Positions 27,767 through 37,137 of a DNA stretch of 64,000 nt are shown piece by piece (the stretch's first letter is position 1; the number at the start of each line of letters is the position of its first letter). Both the position numbers and the translations under genes were made by a program. The notes under the pieces are model-generated. The model was not told the DNA's origin, did not search any database, and worked only from the letters and a program-made list of their open reading frames with translations. The DNA is taken from assembly GCF_028680575.1 (NCBI RefSeq), contig NZ_JAPCKI010000004.1, forward strand, positions 124,001 through 188,000, in the 5' to 3' direction. Source of the stretch: Acidovorax benzenivorans (lineage in GTDB: Bacteria; Pseudomonadota; Gammaproteobacteria; Burkholderiales; Burkholderiaceae_C).

Positions 27767-28811
27767 AGAACGCAATACCCCCTCCCCCATTACCGCGCTG
27801 CTGCACCATCGATTGGCTTGGCCCATCATCACGCTGCTGTTGTTGCTGGGCATCAACACGGCCTTCAACGCGAGCTTCTTGCACATCGAATGGCGCGACG
27901 GCCACCTGTACGGCAGCCTCATCGACATCCTGAACCGCGCCGCACCGCTGGTGCTGGTATCGCTGGGCATGACGCTGGTGATCGCCACTCGGGGTATCGA
28001 CATCTCAGTGGGTGCGACGGTGGCCATTGCAGCGGCCGTGGCAGCGTGGCTGATCGGCGGCTCGGTGTCGGGCACCGAAAGCCGGTTTCCCCTGCCGGTC
28101 GCCATTCTGGGTGCCATCGGCATCGCACTGCTGTGCGGGCTGTGGAACGGCGTGCTGGTGGCCAAGGTGGGCATGCAGCCCATCATTGCCACGCTGATCC
28201 TCATGGTGGCGGGCCGGGGCATTGCCCAGCTCATCACCGATGGGCAGATCATCACCATCTACTACACGCCCTACTTCTTCATGGGCGGCGGGTACCTGGC
28301 GGGTCTGCCGTTCTCGCTGTTTGTGGTGGCCGTGGTCTTTGCCGTGCTGTACCTGGCCATCACGCGCACGGCGCTGGGCCTGTTCATCCAGGCAGTGGGT
28401 ATCAACCCTACGGCGGCGCGGGTTGCGGGCGTGCAGGCGGGGCGGCTTATCGTGGCGGCCTATGTGTTCTGCGGTGTGTGCGCGGGCATTGCGGGGCTGC
28501 TCATCAGCTCCAACGTGAAGAGCGCAGACGGCAACAACGCCGGGCAGCTGCTGGAGCTGGACGCCATCCTGGCCGTCACGCTGGGTGGCACCGCCCTCAC
28601 CGGAGGCCGCTTCAGCCTGGTGGGCAGCGTGATTGGTGCGCTCATCATCCAGACGCTGACCTACGCCATCTACTCGCTGGGCGTGCCGCCCGAGATCAAC
28701 CTGGTGGTGAAAGCTGTGGTGGTGTTCATCGTGATGCTGCTGCAGTCGCCCGAGTTTCGGGCGCAATTGGGCGCCCTGGCACGCCGCCCCGGCGCGGGAG
28801 CCTTGCAATGA
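27759..28811 (+). CDS. ytfT: Sugar ABC transporter permease, YtfT type
   Basis: 350-residue inner-membrane permease of the RbsC family with eight to ten hydrophobic segments. The motif ATRGIDISVGATVAIAAAV (near 70) and the C-terminal GTALTGGRFSLVGSVIGA are family signatures. The start at 27759 overlaps ytfR and yields MPEERNTPS. A four-base ATGA overlap links it to yjfF; in E. coli, YtfT and YjfF form a heterodimeric channel. Confidence 0.92.
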   Translation: MPEERNTPSPITALLHHRLAWPIITLLLLLGINTAFNASFLHIEWRDGHLYGSLIDILNRAAPLVLVSLGMTLVIATRGIDISVGATVAIAAAVAAWLIGGSVSGTESRFPLPVAILGAIGIALLCGLWNGVLVAKVGMQPIIATLILMVAGRGIAQLITDGQIITIYYTPYFFMGGGYLAGLPFSLFVVAVVFAVLYLAITRTALGLFIQAVGINPTAARVAGVQAGRLIVAAYVFCGVCAGIAGLLISSNVKSADGNNAGQLLELDAILAVTLGGTALTGGRFSLVGSVIGALIIQTLTYAIYSLGVPPEINLVVKAVVVFIVMLLQSPEFRAQLGALARRPGAGALQ

Positions 28812-29845
28812 GCGCCGTGCCCAAGACCGCAGGCTTCAGCAGCGTGAGCCGCCCTGCCCCACAGGCCACCGCTGCACGCGCCCGGTTCAACCCCAAGTAC
28901 CTGCCGCTGGCGGCCACCATCTCGCTGTTCGTGGCCATGGCCACGCTGGGTTCGGTGCTGTACACCGGGTTCTTCTCGGCCCAGGTGTTCCTCAACCTGC
29001 TGATCGACAACGCCTTCCTCATCATCGTGGCGGTGGGCATGACGTTCGTGATCCTGTCGGGCGGCATCGACCTCTCGGTGGGCTCGGTGGTGGCGCTGAC
29101 CACCATGGTGCTGGCCGCGCTGGTGGAACACCGGGGCTGGAACCCGATGGTCGCCATCCCGCTGGTACTGCTGATGGGCACGGCGTTTGGCGCGTTCATG
29201 GGTTTCCTCATCGAGCGCTTTCGACTGCAGCCCTTCATCGTGACGCTGGCCGGCATGTTCCTCGCGCGGGGGCTTTGCTACCTGATCAGCATCGACTCGA
29301 TCAGCATCACACACGAAGGCTACTCGGAGTTGGCCCAGTGGCGACTGCCGCTGTGGGAAGGCGCATCGCTCTCGCTGGGCGCGCTCATCGCCATCGTCGT
29401 GCTGCTGGTGGCCCTGTTTGTCGCGCACTGCACGCCGTTTGGCCGCAGCGTGTATGCGGTGGGCGGCAGCGAGCACTCGGCTGTGCTCATGGGCCTGCCG
29501 GTGCGCCGCACGCTGATTGGCGTGTACACGCTCTCGGGCTTTTGCTCTGCGCTGGCGGGGGTGGTGTTCACGTTCTACATGCTGTCGGGCTATGGCCTGC
29601 ATGCCGTGGGCATGGAGCTGGACGCGATTGCCGCCGTGGTCATTGGCGGCACGCTGCTCACCGGTGGTGTGGGCTATGTGGCGGGCACGCTGTTTGGCGT
29701 GCTCATGCTCGGAATCATCCAGACCCTGATTTCCTTCGACGGCACGCTCAGCTCCTGGTGGACACGCATCGTCGTTGGTGTGCTGCTGTTCGCTTTCTGT
29801 CTGCTGCAGCGGCTGCTTTCGCGCCGCTCGGGCAAGGCCCATTGA
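28808..29845 (+). CDS. yjfF: Sugar ABC transporter permease, YjfF type
   Basis: 345-residue permease, second half of the YtfT/YjfF channel. The N-terminal ~35 residues are cytoplasmic and basic, followed by hydrophobic segments with VILSGGIDLSVGSVVALT (near 80) and the GGTLLTGGVGYVAGTLFG signature near 285. The ATG at 28808 overlaps ytfT's stop. The frame is open far upstream, but that part is the other frame of ytfT. It ends 34 bp before the dehydratase gene. Confidence 0.92.
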   Translation: MSAVPKTAGFSSVSRPAPQATAARARFNPKYLPLAATISLFVAMATLGSVLYTGFFSAQVFLNLLIDNAFLIIVAVGMTFVILSGGIDLSVGSVVALTTMVLAALVEHRGWNPMVAIPLVLLMGTAFGAFMGFLIERFRLQPFIVTLAGMFLARGLCYLISIDSISITHEGYSELAQWRLPLWEGASLSLGALIAIVVLLVALFVAHCTPFGRSVYAVGGSEHSAVLMGLPVRRTLIGVYTLSGFCSALAGVVFTFYMLSGYGLHAVGMELDAIAAVVIGGTLLTGGVGYVAGTLFGVLMLGIIQTLISFDGTLSSWWTRIVVGVLLFAFCLLQRLLSRRSGKAH

Positions 29846-29879
29846 CTCTTCATTTCTCCTCTTTCTCTCGCACCCCACC

Positions 29880-31613
29880 ATGACCACCCCCAAGCGCAAA
29901 CTCCGCTCCGCCGAATGGTTCGGCACGGCCGACAAGAACGGCTTCATGTACCGCAGCTGGATGAAGAACCAGGGCCTTCCCGACCATGTCTTTGACGGCC
30001 GCCCGGTGATCGGCATCTGCAACACCTGGTCCGAGCTGACCCCGTGCAACGCCCACTTCCGCAAGATCGCCGAGCACGTCAAGCGCGGCATCTACGAAGC
30101 CGGGGGCTTTCCGGTCGAGTTCCCGGTGTTCTCCAACGGCGAATCCAACCTGCGCCCCACGGCCATGCTCACGCGCAACCTGGCCAGCATGGACGTGGAG
30201 GAAGCCATCCGCGGCAACCCCATCGACGCGGTGGTGCTGCTCGTCGGCTGCGACAAGACCACCCCGGCTCTGCTGATGGGCGCGGCCAGCTGCGACGTGC
30301 CGGCCATCGTGGTCACGGGCGGGCCCATGCTCAACGGCAAGCTCGACGGCAAGGACATCGGCTCGGGCACGGCCGTGTGGCGGCTGCACGAATCGCTGAA
30401 GGCGGGCGAGATCAACGAGCACCAGTTCTTCGCGGCGGAAGCGGGCATGTCGCGCTCGGCCGGCACCTGCAACACCATGGGCACGGCCAGCACCATGGCC
30501 TGCATGGCCGAGTCGCTGGGCACCTCGCTGCCGCACAACGCAGCCATCCCGGCCGTGGACTCGCGCCGCTATGTGCTGGCCCACATGTCGGGGCGGCGCA
30601 TCGTGGAGATGGCGCACGAGGGGCTCACGCTCTCCAAGATCCTCACGCGCGAGGCCTTCGAGAACGCCATCCGCACCAACGCCGCCATCGGCGGCTCGAC
30701 CAACGCGGTGATCCACCTGAAGGCGATTGCCGGCCGCATCGGCGTGCAGCTGGACCTGGAGGACTGGACACGCATCGGCCGCGGCACGCCCACCCTGGTG
30801 GACCTGCAGCCCTCGGGCCGCTTCCTGATGGAAGAGTTCTACTACGCCGGTGGCCTGCCCGCCGTGCTGCGCCGCCTGGGGGAGAACGGGCTGCTGCCGC
30901 ACCCCGACGCCCTCACCGTCAACGGCAAGAGCCTGTGGGACAACGTGCGCGAGGCGCCGCAGTACAACGACGAGGTGATACGCCCGATCGACAAGCCACT
31001 GATCGCCGATGGCGGCATCTGCATCCTGCGCGGCAACCTGTCGCCGCGCGGCGCGGTACTCAAGCCCTCGGCCGCCTCGCCCGAGCTGCTCAAGCACCGG
31101 GGCCGCGCCGTGGTGTTCGAGAACCTGGAGCACTACAAGGAACGCATCGTCGACGAGGACCTGGACATCGACGCCAGCTGCGTGATGGTGATGAAGAACT
31201 GCGGCCCCAAGGGCTACCCCGGCATGGCCGAGGTGGGCAACATGGGCCTGCCGCCCAAGCTGCTGCGCCAGGGCGTGAAGGACATGGTGCGCATTTCGGA
31301 CGCGCGCATGAGCGGCACGGCCTACGGCACGGTGGTGCTGCACGTGGCACCCGAGGCCGCCGCGGGCGGCCCGCTGGCCGCCGTGCGCGACGGCGACTAC
31401 ATCGAGCTCGACTGCGAGCAGGGCCGCCTGCACCTCGATATCAGCGACGAGGAACTGGCCGCGCGCCTGGCCGCATTGGCGGGCACCGACAACGGCGGGC
31501 GCGGCGGTTACCAGCGCCTGTATGTGGACCATGTACTGCAGGCCGACGATGGCTGCGACTTTGACTTCCTCGTCGGCTGCCGTGGCGCCGCCGTCCCTCG
31601 CCACTCTCACTGA
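29880..31613 (+). CDS. IlvD/Edd-family aldonate dehydratase (L-arabinonate/D-xylonate type)
   Basis: [2Fe-2S] sugar-acid dehydratase, 577 residues, converting a pentonate to 2-keto-3-deoxypentonate. Likely cluster cysteines are in ELTPCN (C56), LVGCDKTTPA and AGTCNTMGTAS (near 197). The start MTTPKRKLRSAEWFG and the length fit pentonate dehydratases (araC of Azospirillum, xylD) rather than IlvD or Edd. With the 2-keto-3-deoxypentonate dehydratase immediately downstream and the semialdehyde dehydrogenase at the head of the operon, the non-phosphorylative pentose route is complete. Hexonates may also be accepted. Confidence 0.88.
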   Translation: MTTPKRKLRSAEWFGTADKNGFMYRSWMKNQGLPDHVFDGRPVIGICNTWSELTPCNAHFRKIAEHVKRGIYEAGGFPVEFPVFSNGESNLRPTAMLTRNLASMDVEEAIRGNPIDAVVLLVGCDKTTPALLMGAASCDVPAIVVTGGPMLNGKLDGKDIGSGTAVWRLHESLKAGEINEHQFFAAEAGMSRSAGTCNTMGTASTMACMAESLGTSLPHNAAIPAVDSRRYVLAHMSGRRIVEMAHEGLTLSKILTREAFENAIRTNAAIGGSTNAVIHLKAIAGRIGVQLDLEDWTRIGRGTPTLVDLQPSGRFLMEEFYYAGGLPAVLRRLGENGLLPHPDALTVNGKSLWDNVREAPQYNDEVIRPIDKPLIADGGICILRGNLSPRGAVLKPSAASPELLKHRGRAVVFENLEHYKERIVDEDLDIDASCVMVMKNCGPKGYPGMAEVGNMGLPPKLLRQGVKDMVRISDARMSGTAYGTVVLHVAPEAAAGGPLAAVRDGDYIELDCEQGRLHLDISDEELAARLAALAGTDNGGRGGYQRLYVDHVLQADDGCDFDFLVGCRGAAVPRHSH

Positions 31614-31640
31614 TGTCGGCGGCTAACCAGCTCGTTGGAA

Positions 31641-31690
31641 TGCTACATATTTCATAGCTATTAGCGCTTGATAGACAAGCGCCAGAGCCG
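31641..31690. repeat. Short intergenic repeat, copy 6
   Basis: TTTCATAGCTATTAGCGCTT, then GATAGACAAGCGCCAGAGCC: full-length copy with the dyad GCGCTTGATAGACAAGCGC, sitting between the dehydratase gene and the dapA-like gene inside the operon. Confidence 0.65.
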
Positions 31691-31722
31691 TATTCCACTC
31701 CAATTTCCACCTTTCCTCCGCC

Positions 31723-32661
31723 ATGCCAGCCACCCATTCCCTCCAGAACCCTCGCTACCGAGGCATCTTCCCCGTGGTGCCCACCACCTTCCACGAAGAC
31801 GGCACGCTCGACCTCGACAGCCAGAAGCGCTGCCTTGACTTCATGATCGATGCCGGTGTGGACGGCGTCTGCATCCTGGCCAACTTCTCCGAGCAGTTCT
31901 CGCTGTCCGACGCCGAGCGCGAAGTCATCACCCGCACATCGCTGGAGCATGTGGCAGGCCGTGTACCGGTCATCGTCACCACCACCCACTACGGCACCCG
32001 CGTGTGCGCCGAGCGCAGCCGCGCCGCGCAGGACATGGGCGCCGCCATGGTGATGATCATGCCGCCCTACCACGGCGCTACTTTCCGCGTGCCCGAGGCG
32101 CAGATTTACGAGTTCTATGCCCGCGTGTCCGATGCGATCGGCATCCCGATCATGGTGCAGGACGCGCCCGCCAGCGGCACCGTGCTGTCGGCCCCCTTCC
32201 TGGCCCGCATGGCGCAAGAGATCGAGAACCTGGCCTACTTCAAGATCGAAGTGCCCGGCGCCGCCAGCAAGCTACGCGAGCTGATCCGCCTGGGCGGCGA
32301 CGCCATCGAAGGCCCGTGGGACGGCGAAGAAGCCATCACCCTGCTGGCCGACCTGGATGCCGGTGCGACAGGCGCGATGACGGGCGGCGCCTTCCCCGAT
32401 GGCATCCGCCCCATCATCGAGGCGCACCGCCAGGGCGATGCCGACCTGGCCTTTGCGCTGTACCAGCGCTGGTTGCCGCTCATCAACCACGAGAACCGCC
32501 AGGGCGGCATCCTCACGGCCAAGGCGCTGATGAAGGAAGGCGGTGTGATCACCTGCGAGGCGGGTCGCCACCCCTTCCCGGCCATGCACCCCGAAGTGCG
32601 GCGCGGCCTGATCGACGTCGCACGGCGGCTGGACCCGCTCGTTCTGCGCTGGGCGCGTTAA
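31723..32661 (+). CDS. 2-keto-3-deoxypentonate dehydratase (DapA superfamily)
   Basis: 312-residue (beta/alpha)8 enzyme of the dihydrodipicolinate synthase family. The Schiff-base lysine is K174 (AYFKIEVPG); Tyr in PPYHG (116) and the segment IMVQDAPASG replace the usual DapA residues and are, as I recall, characteristic of L-2-keto-3-deoxyarabonate dehydratase. It converts 2-keto-3-deoxypentonate to 2-oxoglutarate semialdehyde. The next gene starts 11 bp downstream. True dihydrodipicolinate synthase is unlikely given the sugar context. Confidence 0.87.
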   Translation: MPATHSLQNPRYRGIFPVVPTTFHEDGTLDLDSQKRCLDFMIDAGVDGVCILANFSEQFSLSDAEREVITRTSLEHVAGRVPVIVTTTHYGTRVCAERSRAAQDMGAAMVMIMPPYHGATFRVPEAQIYEFYARVSDAIGIPIMVQDAPASGTVLSAPFLARMAQEIENLAYFKIEVPGAASKLRELIRLGGDAIEGPWDGEEAITLLADLDAGATGAMTGGAFPDGIRPIIEAHRQGDADLAFALYQRWLPLINHENRQGGILTAKALMKEGGVITCEAGRHPFPAMHPEVRRGLIDVARRLDPLVLRWAR

Positions 32662-32672
32662 GCAGGACACGC

Positions 32673-33722
32673 ATGGTGCCCGCACGTTTTCTGGTGCCCG
32701 CCGAAGCGGGCCTTATCGCCCTGGACTGGGGCACCAGCGCATTGCGAGTCTTCCGCATGGGCGCGCATGGCGAGGTGCTGGAGACACGGCACCGCCCCTG
32801 GGGCATCATGAACCTGCCCCCCGCCACCGCGAGCGCAGCAGACAGCGAGCCTGGCGCCGCGTTTGAAAGCGCACTGCAAGACACCTGCGGCGACTGGCTG
32901 ACCGCCGCACCCGGCCTGCCCCTGCTGGCCTGCGGCATGGTGGGCAGCGCCCAAGGCTGGCGCGAGGCCAAGTACCTGCACACGCCCACCTCGCTCGATG
33001 CACTGGCGCGGGGCCTGACGCTGGTGGAGCGGCGCGACGGCCCGCCGCTGCACATCGTGCCGGGCCTGTTGCAGCAGGGCGCGCTGCCCAACGTGATGCG
33101 CGGCGAAGAAACCCAGGTGCTGGGCGTGCTGGCGGGCCTTGCGCTGCCTGCGGATGCGCCCGTGCTCATCGGCCTGCCCGGCACCCACAGCAAATGGGTG
33201 CTGGCACGCCGGGGCGCCATCGAACAGTTCCACACCTTCATGACCGGCGAGGTGTTTGCCGCACTGCGCGACCACACGATTCTGGGCAAGACCATGCAGG
33301 CCGCAGCGGCACCCGACGACGATGCCTTTGCGCGCGGGCTGGAGGTGGCGCGGGGCAGCGATGCCGCGCTGGGACTGCTCTCGCACATCTTCAGCACCCG
33401 CACGCTGGGGCTGACCGGCGCGCTGGCGCCTACCGCGCAAGCGGACTACCTCTCCGGCCTGCTGATCGGGCACGAGGTGGCGAGCCTGAGCCGCGCACAG
33501 GATCAAACCCCAACAACACCACAAACGCTGGTGCTGTGCGGCGAGCCCGACCTGTGCCGCCGCTACGTCGTCGCGCTGCAGACCCATGGCTTTGCCACAC
33601 CCACCATCGCCACGCAGGCCACGGCCACCGGGCTGTGGCAGATCGCGCTGGCGGCAGGGCTGGTCGTTGCGCCAGCACCCTCCTCCTCACACCCCTTCAC
33701 CGCCGGGAGTCTGGCTGCATGA
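32673..33722 (+). CDS. dgoK: 2-dehydro-3-deoxygalactonokinase
   Basis: Kinase of the DgoK family, 349 residues, phosphorylating 2-keto-3-deoxygalactonate at the 6-position. Motifs: LIALDWGTSALRVF (phosphate-binding, residues 14-27), LACGMVGSAQGW (near 89) and GLPGTHSKWV (near 168). The ATG at 32673 is preceded by AGCAGGA, a reasonable ribosome binding site. It overlaps dgoA by four bases (ATGA). Confidence 0.9.
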   Translation: MVPARFLVPAEAGLIALDWGTSALRVFRMGAHGEVLETRHRPWGIMNLPPATASAADSEPGAAFESALQDTCGDWLTAAPGLPLLACGMVGSAQGWREAKYLHTPTSLDALARGLTLVERRDGPPLHIVPGLLQQGALPNVMRGEETQVLGVLAGLALPADAPVLIGLPGTHSKWVLARRGAIEQFHTFMTGEVFAALRDHTILGKTMQAAAAPDDDAFARGLEVARGSDAALGLLSHIFSTRTLGLTGALAPTAQADYLSGLLIGHEVASLSRAQDQTPTTPQTLVLCGEPDLCRRYVVALQTHGFATPTIATQATATGLWQIALAAGLVVAPAPSSSHPFTAGSLAA

Positions 33723-34378
33723 ACCCCATCGACAAAGCCCTGTTCCACATCCTGCAGCGCTGCGGGCTCATCGCCATCCTGCGCGGCGTGCAGCCGCATG
33801 AGGTGGTGGCCATCGGCCACGCGCTGTACGACGCAGGGTTTCGCATCATCGAAGTGCCGCTCAACTCGCCCGAGCCGCTGGCCAGCATCCGCGCACTGCG
33901 CGATGCGCTGCCCGCCGACTGCCTCGTGGGTGCAGGCACGGTGCTCTCCATCGATGCCGTGGCCGATGTGGCCGCAGCCGGTGGGCAGATCATCGTCATG
34001 CCCCACAGCGACCCCGACGTGATCCGCGCCGCACGCGCCGCCGGCATGGCCTGCGCGCCCGGCGTGGCCACGCTGACCGAGGCCTATGCCGCGCTGGCCG
34101 CCGGGGCCAACATGCTCAAGCTGTTCCCGGCCGAGGCGCTGCCGCCCCATGTGCTCAAGGCCTGGCGCGCCGTCATCACGCCGCCCATGGCGCTGGTGCC
34201 CGTGGGCGGCATCGTGCCCGAGAGCATTGCGCCCTATGCCGCCGCTGGCGCCAGCGGCTTTGGCCTGGGCTCGGCCCTGTACCGGCCCGGTGACCAAGCC
34301 CCCGAGGTGGCGCACAAAGCCGCAGCGTTCGCGCGTGCCTGGCAGGCATCCTTTGGCACAGCGCCCGCCACGGCCTGA
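33719..34378 (+). CDS. dgoA: 2-dehydro-3-deoxy-6-phosphogalactonate aldolase
   Basis: Class I aldolase of the KDPG/KDPGal family, 219 residues, splitting KDPGal to pyruvate and glyceraldehyde 3-phosphate. The Schiff-base lysine is K134 in LKLFPAE; the general base Glu is E45 in IIEVPLNSP; R22 of LRG binds carboxylate. LNSP after the glutamate and PHSDPDVI point to the galactonate enzyme rather than Eda. Unlike E. coli, where an ancestral dgoA-dgoD fusion was once described, the two are separate genes here. Confidence 0.92.
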   Translation: MNPIDKALFHILQRCGLIAILRGVQPHEVVAIGHALYDAGFRIIEVPLNSPEPLASIRALRDALPADCLVGAGTVLSIDAVADVAAAGGQIIVMPHSDPDVIRAARAAGMACAPGVATLTEAYAALAAGANMLKLFPAEALPPHVLKAWRAVITPPMALVPVGGIVPESIAPYAAAGASGFGLGSALYRPGDQAPEVAHKAAAFARAWQASFGTAPATA

Positions 34379-34436
34379 ACCGCCCCCCTACTCGTTCCAG
34401 ACAACCCAGCACTTCTGAACCGACTGCCCATCCCCC

Positions 34437-35585
34437 ATGAAGATCACCCGACTCACCACGTTCATCGTCCCGCCGCGCTGGTGCTTCCTCAAAATAGAAA
34501 CCGACGAAGGCATCACCGGCTGGGGTGAGCCCGTGCTGGAGGGCCGCGCGCACACCGTGGCCGCTGCGGTCGATGAGCTAGCCGACTACCTCGTCGGCAA
34601 AGACCCGCGCCACATCGAAGACCACTGGACAGTGCTGTACCGGGGCGGCTTCTACCGGGGCGGCGGAGTACACATGAGCGCGCTGGCCGGCATCGACCAG
34701 GCGCTGTGGGACATCAAGGGCAAGGCGCTGGGCGTGCCCGTTTCCGAGCTGCTGGGTGGCAATGTACGCAGCCACATCAAGGTCTACAGCTGGATCGGCG
34801 GCGACCGCCCCAGCGAGACAGCCGCCGCCGCCCAGGCCGCCGTGGCGCGCGGTTTCACGGCCGTCAAGATGAACGGCACCGAAGAAATGCAGTACGTGGA
34901 CAGCTACGACAAGGTGGAGCGCTGCCTGCAGAACGTGGCCGCCGTGCGCGAGGCTGTGGGCCCCAATGTGGGTATCGGCGTGGACTTCCACGGCCGTGTG
35001 CACCGGCCCATGGCCAAGGTGCTGGTCAAGGAGCTGGAGCCCTACAAGCTCATGTTCATCGAAGAGCCGGTACTGAGCGAACACGAAGAGGCGCTGAAGG
35101 AGATCGCCCGCATCTCGTCCACCCCCATCGCCCTGGGCGAGCGCCTGTACTCGCGCTGGGACTTCAAGCGCGTGCTGCAAGGCGGCTATGCGGACATCAT
35201 CCAGCCCGACCCCTCGCATGCAGGCGGCATCACCGAAACCCGCAAGATCGCCAGCATGGCCGAGGCCTACGACGTGGCCCTGGCCCTGCACTGCCCGCTG
35301 GGCCCCATTGCTCTGGCCGCCAACCTGCAGCTGGACGCCGTTTGCTACAACGCCTTCATCCAGGAGCAAAGCCTGGGCATCCACTACAACCAGGCCAATG
35401 ACCTGATGGACTATGTGTCCAACCCCCGGGTGTTTGCGTACCAGGACGGCATGGTCGCCATCCCCACCGGGCCGGGGCTGGGGATTGAAGTGAACGAGGA
35501 CTATGTGCGCGAGCGGGCGCAGGAGGGGCACCGGTGGAGGAACCCGGTGTGGCGGCACCGGGATGGGAGTTTTGCGGAGTGGTGA
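34437..35585 (+). CDS. dgoD: D-galactonate dehydratase
   Basis: Enolase-superfamily dehydratase, 382 residues, exactly the length of E. coli DgoD. The catalytic and Mg-binding residues fall at the E. coli positions: D183 and H185 (VDFHGR), E209 (IEEPV), E235 (GERLYSR) and H285 (ALHCPLGP). It forms 2-keto-3-deoxygalactonate for DgoK. It is the last gene of the plus-strand sugar operon, 58 bp after dgoA. The 3' end is followed by 200 bp without genes. Confidence 0.95.
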   Translation: MKITRLTTFIVPPRWCFLKIETDEGITGWGEPVLEGRAHTVAAAVDELADYLVGKDPRHIEDHWTVLYRGGFYRGGGVHMSALAGIDQALWDIKGKALGVPVSELLGGNVRSHIKVYSWIGGDRPSETAAAAQAAVARGFTAVKMNGTEEMQYVDSYDKVERCLQNVAAVREAVGPNVGIGVDFHGRVHRPMAKVLVKELEPYKLMFIEEPVLSEHEEALKEIARISSTPIALGERLYSRWDFKRVLQGGYADIIQPDPSHAGGITETRKIASMAEAYDVALALHCPLGPIALAANLQLDAVCYNAFIQEQSLGIHYNQANDLMDYVSNPRVFAYQDGMVAIPTGPGLGIEVNEDYVRERAQEGHRWRNPVWRHRDGSFAEW

Positions 35586-35787
35586 GGGGGTTGAGCGCCT
35601 TGTTAACCGATTCAGCGGACTGGGCTGCTGTTGGCCCCAAGGCGACAGTAGGTCAGAGTACCGCAAAGCGATCATCGATTTACAACCGGGTGGCTCGCAG
35701 CCCGAACCCAGCCAGTTCCTGGCTATAGTTTGCCTACTTGAAGTTAGCCGGGTTTTGCGGATTTTTCCACCTGCGCACACATCGCTC

Positions 35788-36210
35788 ATGACATCCCCAC
35801 CACTTACAACCCGTGAGTACGCCTACTTTCATGTCACGGGGCCAGGCACGCATGAGGACGTGACAGCGTTGCTCGGTCTGAGACCTTCAGAAGCATGGAA
35901 TGTTGGGGACACCAATCCGCGCAATGGAAGGCCACGAAAGTCAATGAGCTGGCGTATGGGTAGCGGCCTTGACGACACCAGTCCTCTCGCGGAGCACATC
36001 GGCGCCCTTTTACATTGGCTGCGGCCGAAAGCATCGGATCTCCGACAACTATGGGTTGAGCATGACCTTACTTTGCAGTGCGTAGGCTACTTTCCGCCAA
36101 GCGGGCATGGGATGCACTTCGACCGCGAGCAGGTCCGTAAAGCTGCTCAACTGGGGTTAGCGCTGGATCTAGACTTTTACTACGTGGATGACCACGAACA
36201 TGAAATCTAG
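35788..36210 (+). CDS. DUF4279-like protein
   Basis: 140 residues, soluble. The layout (EYAYFHVTGPG start, GDTNPRNGRPRKSMSWRMGSGL in the middle, then a helix and DLDFYYVD end) resembles DUF4279 proteins of unknown function, often seen near immunity or polymorphic-toxin loci. No toxin gene is recognisable beside it. The ATG at 35788 was chosen; the longer open frame upstream contains low-quality sequence overlapping the end of dgoD. Confidence 0.65.
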   Translation: MTSPPLTTREYAYFHVTGPGTHEDVTALLGLRPSEAWNVGDTNPRNGRPRKSMSWRMGSGLDDTSPLAEHIGALLHWLRPKASDLRQLWVEHDLTLQCVGYFPPSGHGMHFDREQVRKAAQLGLALDLDFYYVDDHEHEI

Positions 36211-36318
36211 CCTGTTAGCCCTCCGGAAGCGATCAGCGTTGAATTTCTGCTTCTATTTCCTACCAACGACTGCTCCTAGCCGATCACAGACTTTGACCAT
36301 TGCATCGCACCCAGACGT

Positions 36319-37137
36319 TCAAGAAAAGAACCGCTTCAACGCATCTTCAAATGCAGGCACATCTGCCCCCACGTGCGAGGTGTTGTACTCGGCCTTGAGC
36401 GTCACCAGGCCCGGTAGGTTCTGCGAGGCAATTTGGTCGAATAGAGGGATGCCTATCAGTGGGTGGTTGCCACCACTCGCACCCGCGAGGAACAAGGTCA
36501 CAGGCAAGGTCTTGCCGTCGATCTGCTTCTCAAACGCCAAGACTCCGGCAGGGCTGGTGTGCTCACCCACGCTGCACTCTGTCGATAGATAGTATGAAAA
36601 GCTGGGCGGTACATCTGCACGCGCCTCCAGTATCAGCGCCGCCAGCACAAAATAACCGCCATGGGACAAGCCCGACAACGCCCTTCGTTTGGGGTCTGCG
36701 CGGTACTGGCGTTCAATGGCTGGCGCCAGTTCTTTCACAAGAAAGTCGAGGTACTTGACTGCGCCCGGCATGAGGAAGTCTGTGCCCCGCCATGCGGTAC
36801 CACCAATGCCGACCAGCACGGCCTGGGTACCGCGTCGCTGCATCACCTCCTTGAAGGTGTCGAATCGCGAGCGATTGGGGCCTCCGTACTGAGCATCACC
36901 TTCGGTCGCGTAGATGACTGGCAGAGTCGCGGTACTCGTAGCGTATGACTCTGGCAAGAAAACCTGAATTGGGTAGGTGTTGCCATTGGACGCCGACTTG
37001 ATCGTAGAGTTGATCACCTGGCCTCCCCCCGCAGGCGCAGGACTCTCGCCGGAGTCTCCGCCACCGCATGCGGACAAGACTGCGGCCACCGCGGAAACGA
37101 GCGCGCAGCGTCGCGTGTGCTGGAATCCTGTGTTCAT
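36319..37137 (-). CDS. Lipoprotein of the esterase D / alpha-beta hydrolase family
   Basis: 272 residues. Signal peptide with lipobox LSAC at about residues 24-27, followed by a Gly/Ser/Pro linker, so it is probably membrane anchored outside the cytoplasm. The alpha/beta-hydrolase core has the nucleophile elbow GLSHGGYF (near 160), an oxyanion strand PVIYATEGDAQYG and a C-terminal histidine (SHVGADVP), as in IroE/Fes-like and esterase D-like hydrolases. Substrate unknown. It stands alone, convergent with the DUF4279-like gene and divergent from the chemoreceptor. Confidence 0.8.
   Translation of the reverse strand: MNTGFQHTRRCALVSAVAAVLSACGGGDSGESPAPAGGGQVINSTIKSASNGNTYPIQVFLPESYATSTATLPVIYATEGDAQYGGPNRSRFDTFKEVMQRRGTQAVLVGIGGTAWRGTDFLMPGAVKYLDFLVKELAPAIERQYRADPKRRALSGLSHGGYFVLAALILEARADVPPSFSYYLSTECSVGEHTSPAGVLAFEKQIDGKTLPVTLFLAGASGGNHPLIGIPLFDQIASQNLPGLVTLKAEYNTSHVGADVPAFEDALKRFFS

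Noticed and set aside
29850..31610. Open frame of 586 codons opposite the aldonate dehydratase gene
   Set aside because: Antisense shadow of the dehydratase gene; composition typical of the reverse frame of GC-rich coding DNA.
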